Assembly: GCA_900757485.1 (NCBI GenBank)
Contig: CAAEOA010000127.1
Coordinates: 1-31,965, forward strand
DNA: 31,965 bases
Direction of reading: 5' to 3'
From: Oscillospiraceae bacterium
GTDB taxonomy: Bacteria > Bacillota > Clostridia > Oscillospirales > Ruminococcaceae
A model generated the notes under the pieces. The model ran no database searches and was not told the DNA's origin. It worked only from the letters and a program-made list of their open reading frames with translations. The position numbers and the translations under genes are program-made. Each line of letters begins with the position of its first letter. The first letter of the stretch is position 1. Below, one piece after another: positions 31,821-31,965 of this stretch.

Positions 31821-31965
31821 CTATTTTCTCAGTTCTTCCAAAGTAGGATCAATATGCGGGCATCCCAACGACTCTCTATATACAGCAGGAGCAATCCATT
31901 TAACCGCATTTTTTATGATCTGTCTGACATATTGATTCTGAAAAGCGTTATTGGTTTCATGACCG
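31821..31965 (-). CDS. ThuA-like domain protein, C-terminal fragment
   Basis: The last 47 codons of a gene entering from the right edge. The segment begins GHETNNAFQNQYVRQIIKNAVKWIAPAV-like (GHE, then a spaced V..II.NAVKW.AP pattern), which is how ThuA-like proteins (class I glutamine amidotransferase fold, linked to trehalose and other sugar metabolism) end. A Cys-Pro-His-containing tail and LEELRK follow before TAG. The conserved core is outside the window, so the family call is tentative. A strong terminator follows. Confidence 0.65.
   Translation of the reverse strand, partial: GHETNNAFQNQYVRQIIKNAVKWIAPAVYRESLGCPHIDPTLEELRK

Noticed and set aside
1..31965. tRNA or rRNA genes, CRISPR arrays, insertion sequences, prophage
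   Set aside because: No cloverleaf with a CCA-type end, spaced repeats, transposase or phage gene was recognised on either strand.

Overview
The window reads as a housekeeping stretch of a moderately low-GC Gram-positive (Bacillota) chromosome, most likely a spore-former-related member of class Clostridia. The evidence is a dcw cluster headed by mraZ, a SpoVD/FtsI-type penicillin-binding protein (PBP) with PASTA domains, SpoVG, a DnaD-type primosome protein, a T-box leader ahead of hisS-aspS, a DUF4321 protein, and AGGAGG-type ribosome binding sites throughout. Stop codons are standard. Almost every gene lies on the minus strand; only fba, melA and spoVG are on plus. No tRNA, rRNA, CRISPR array, insertion sequence or prophage gene was seen, and no gene is visibly frameshifted.

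Layout from left to right. 1-4,600: start of the dcw cluster, read leftward as mraZ, rsmH, ftsL, a two-PASTA PBP and the first codons of murE. The mraZ promoter carries a textbook MraZ operator, and a rho-independent terminator separates ftsL from the PBP gene. 4,690-6,650: rpsB-tsf with its own promoter, leader and terminator. 6,670-7,750: fba, transcribed divergently from rpsB. 7,800-11,470: a small accessory block with a DUF1653 protein, an AraC regulator divergent from a GH4 alpha-galactosidase, and an aldo/keto reductase. 11,630-12,315: spoVG with a strong promoter and a structured, unassigned 3' region. 12,346-15,780: hisS-aspS behind a T-box riboswitch whose specifier looks like GAC (Asp). 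15,780-17,021: minD-mgsA with its own promoter. 17,086-25,880: a long collinear run zapA, U32 peptidase, dut, DUF4321, maf, mreB, mreC, mreD, mrdA. 25,955-30,472: lon, engB, lysA ending in a terminator. 30,601-31,551: dnaD. 31,821-31,965: the C-terminus of a ThuA-like protein.

Functionally the window is dominated by cell envelope and division: septal synthesis (FtsL, PBP, MurE, ZapA), lateral wall synthesis (MreBCD, PBP2), precursor supply (LysA), and a MinD-like ATPase found without MinC or MinE. I did not find a wholly new multi-gene system. The most rewarding signals are regulatory: a perfect-consensus LexA-type site upstream of the mraZ promoter, the 10-bp-phased MraZ operator, the Asp-type T-box, a candidate structured RNA after spoVG, the orphan MinD-like protein without an obvious membrane-targeting helix, and a 40-bp palindrome upstream of dnaD.
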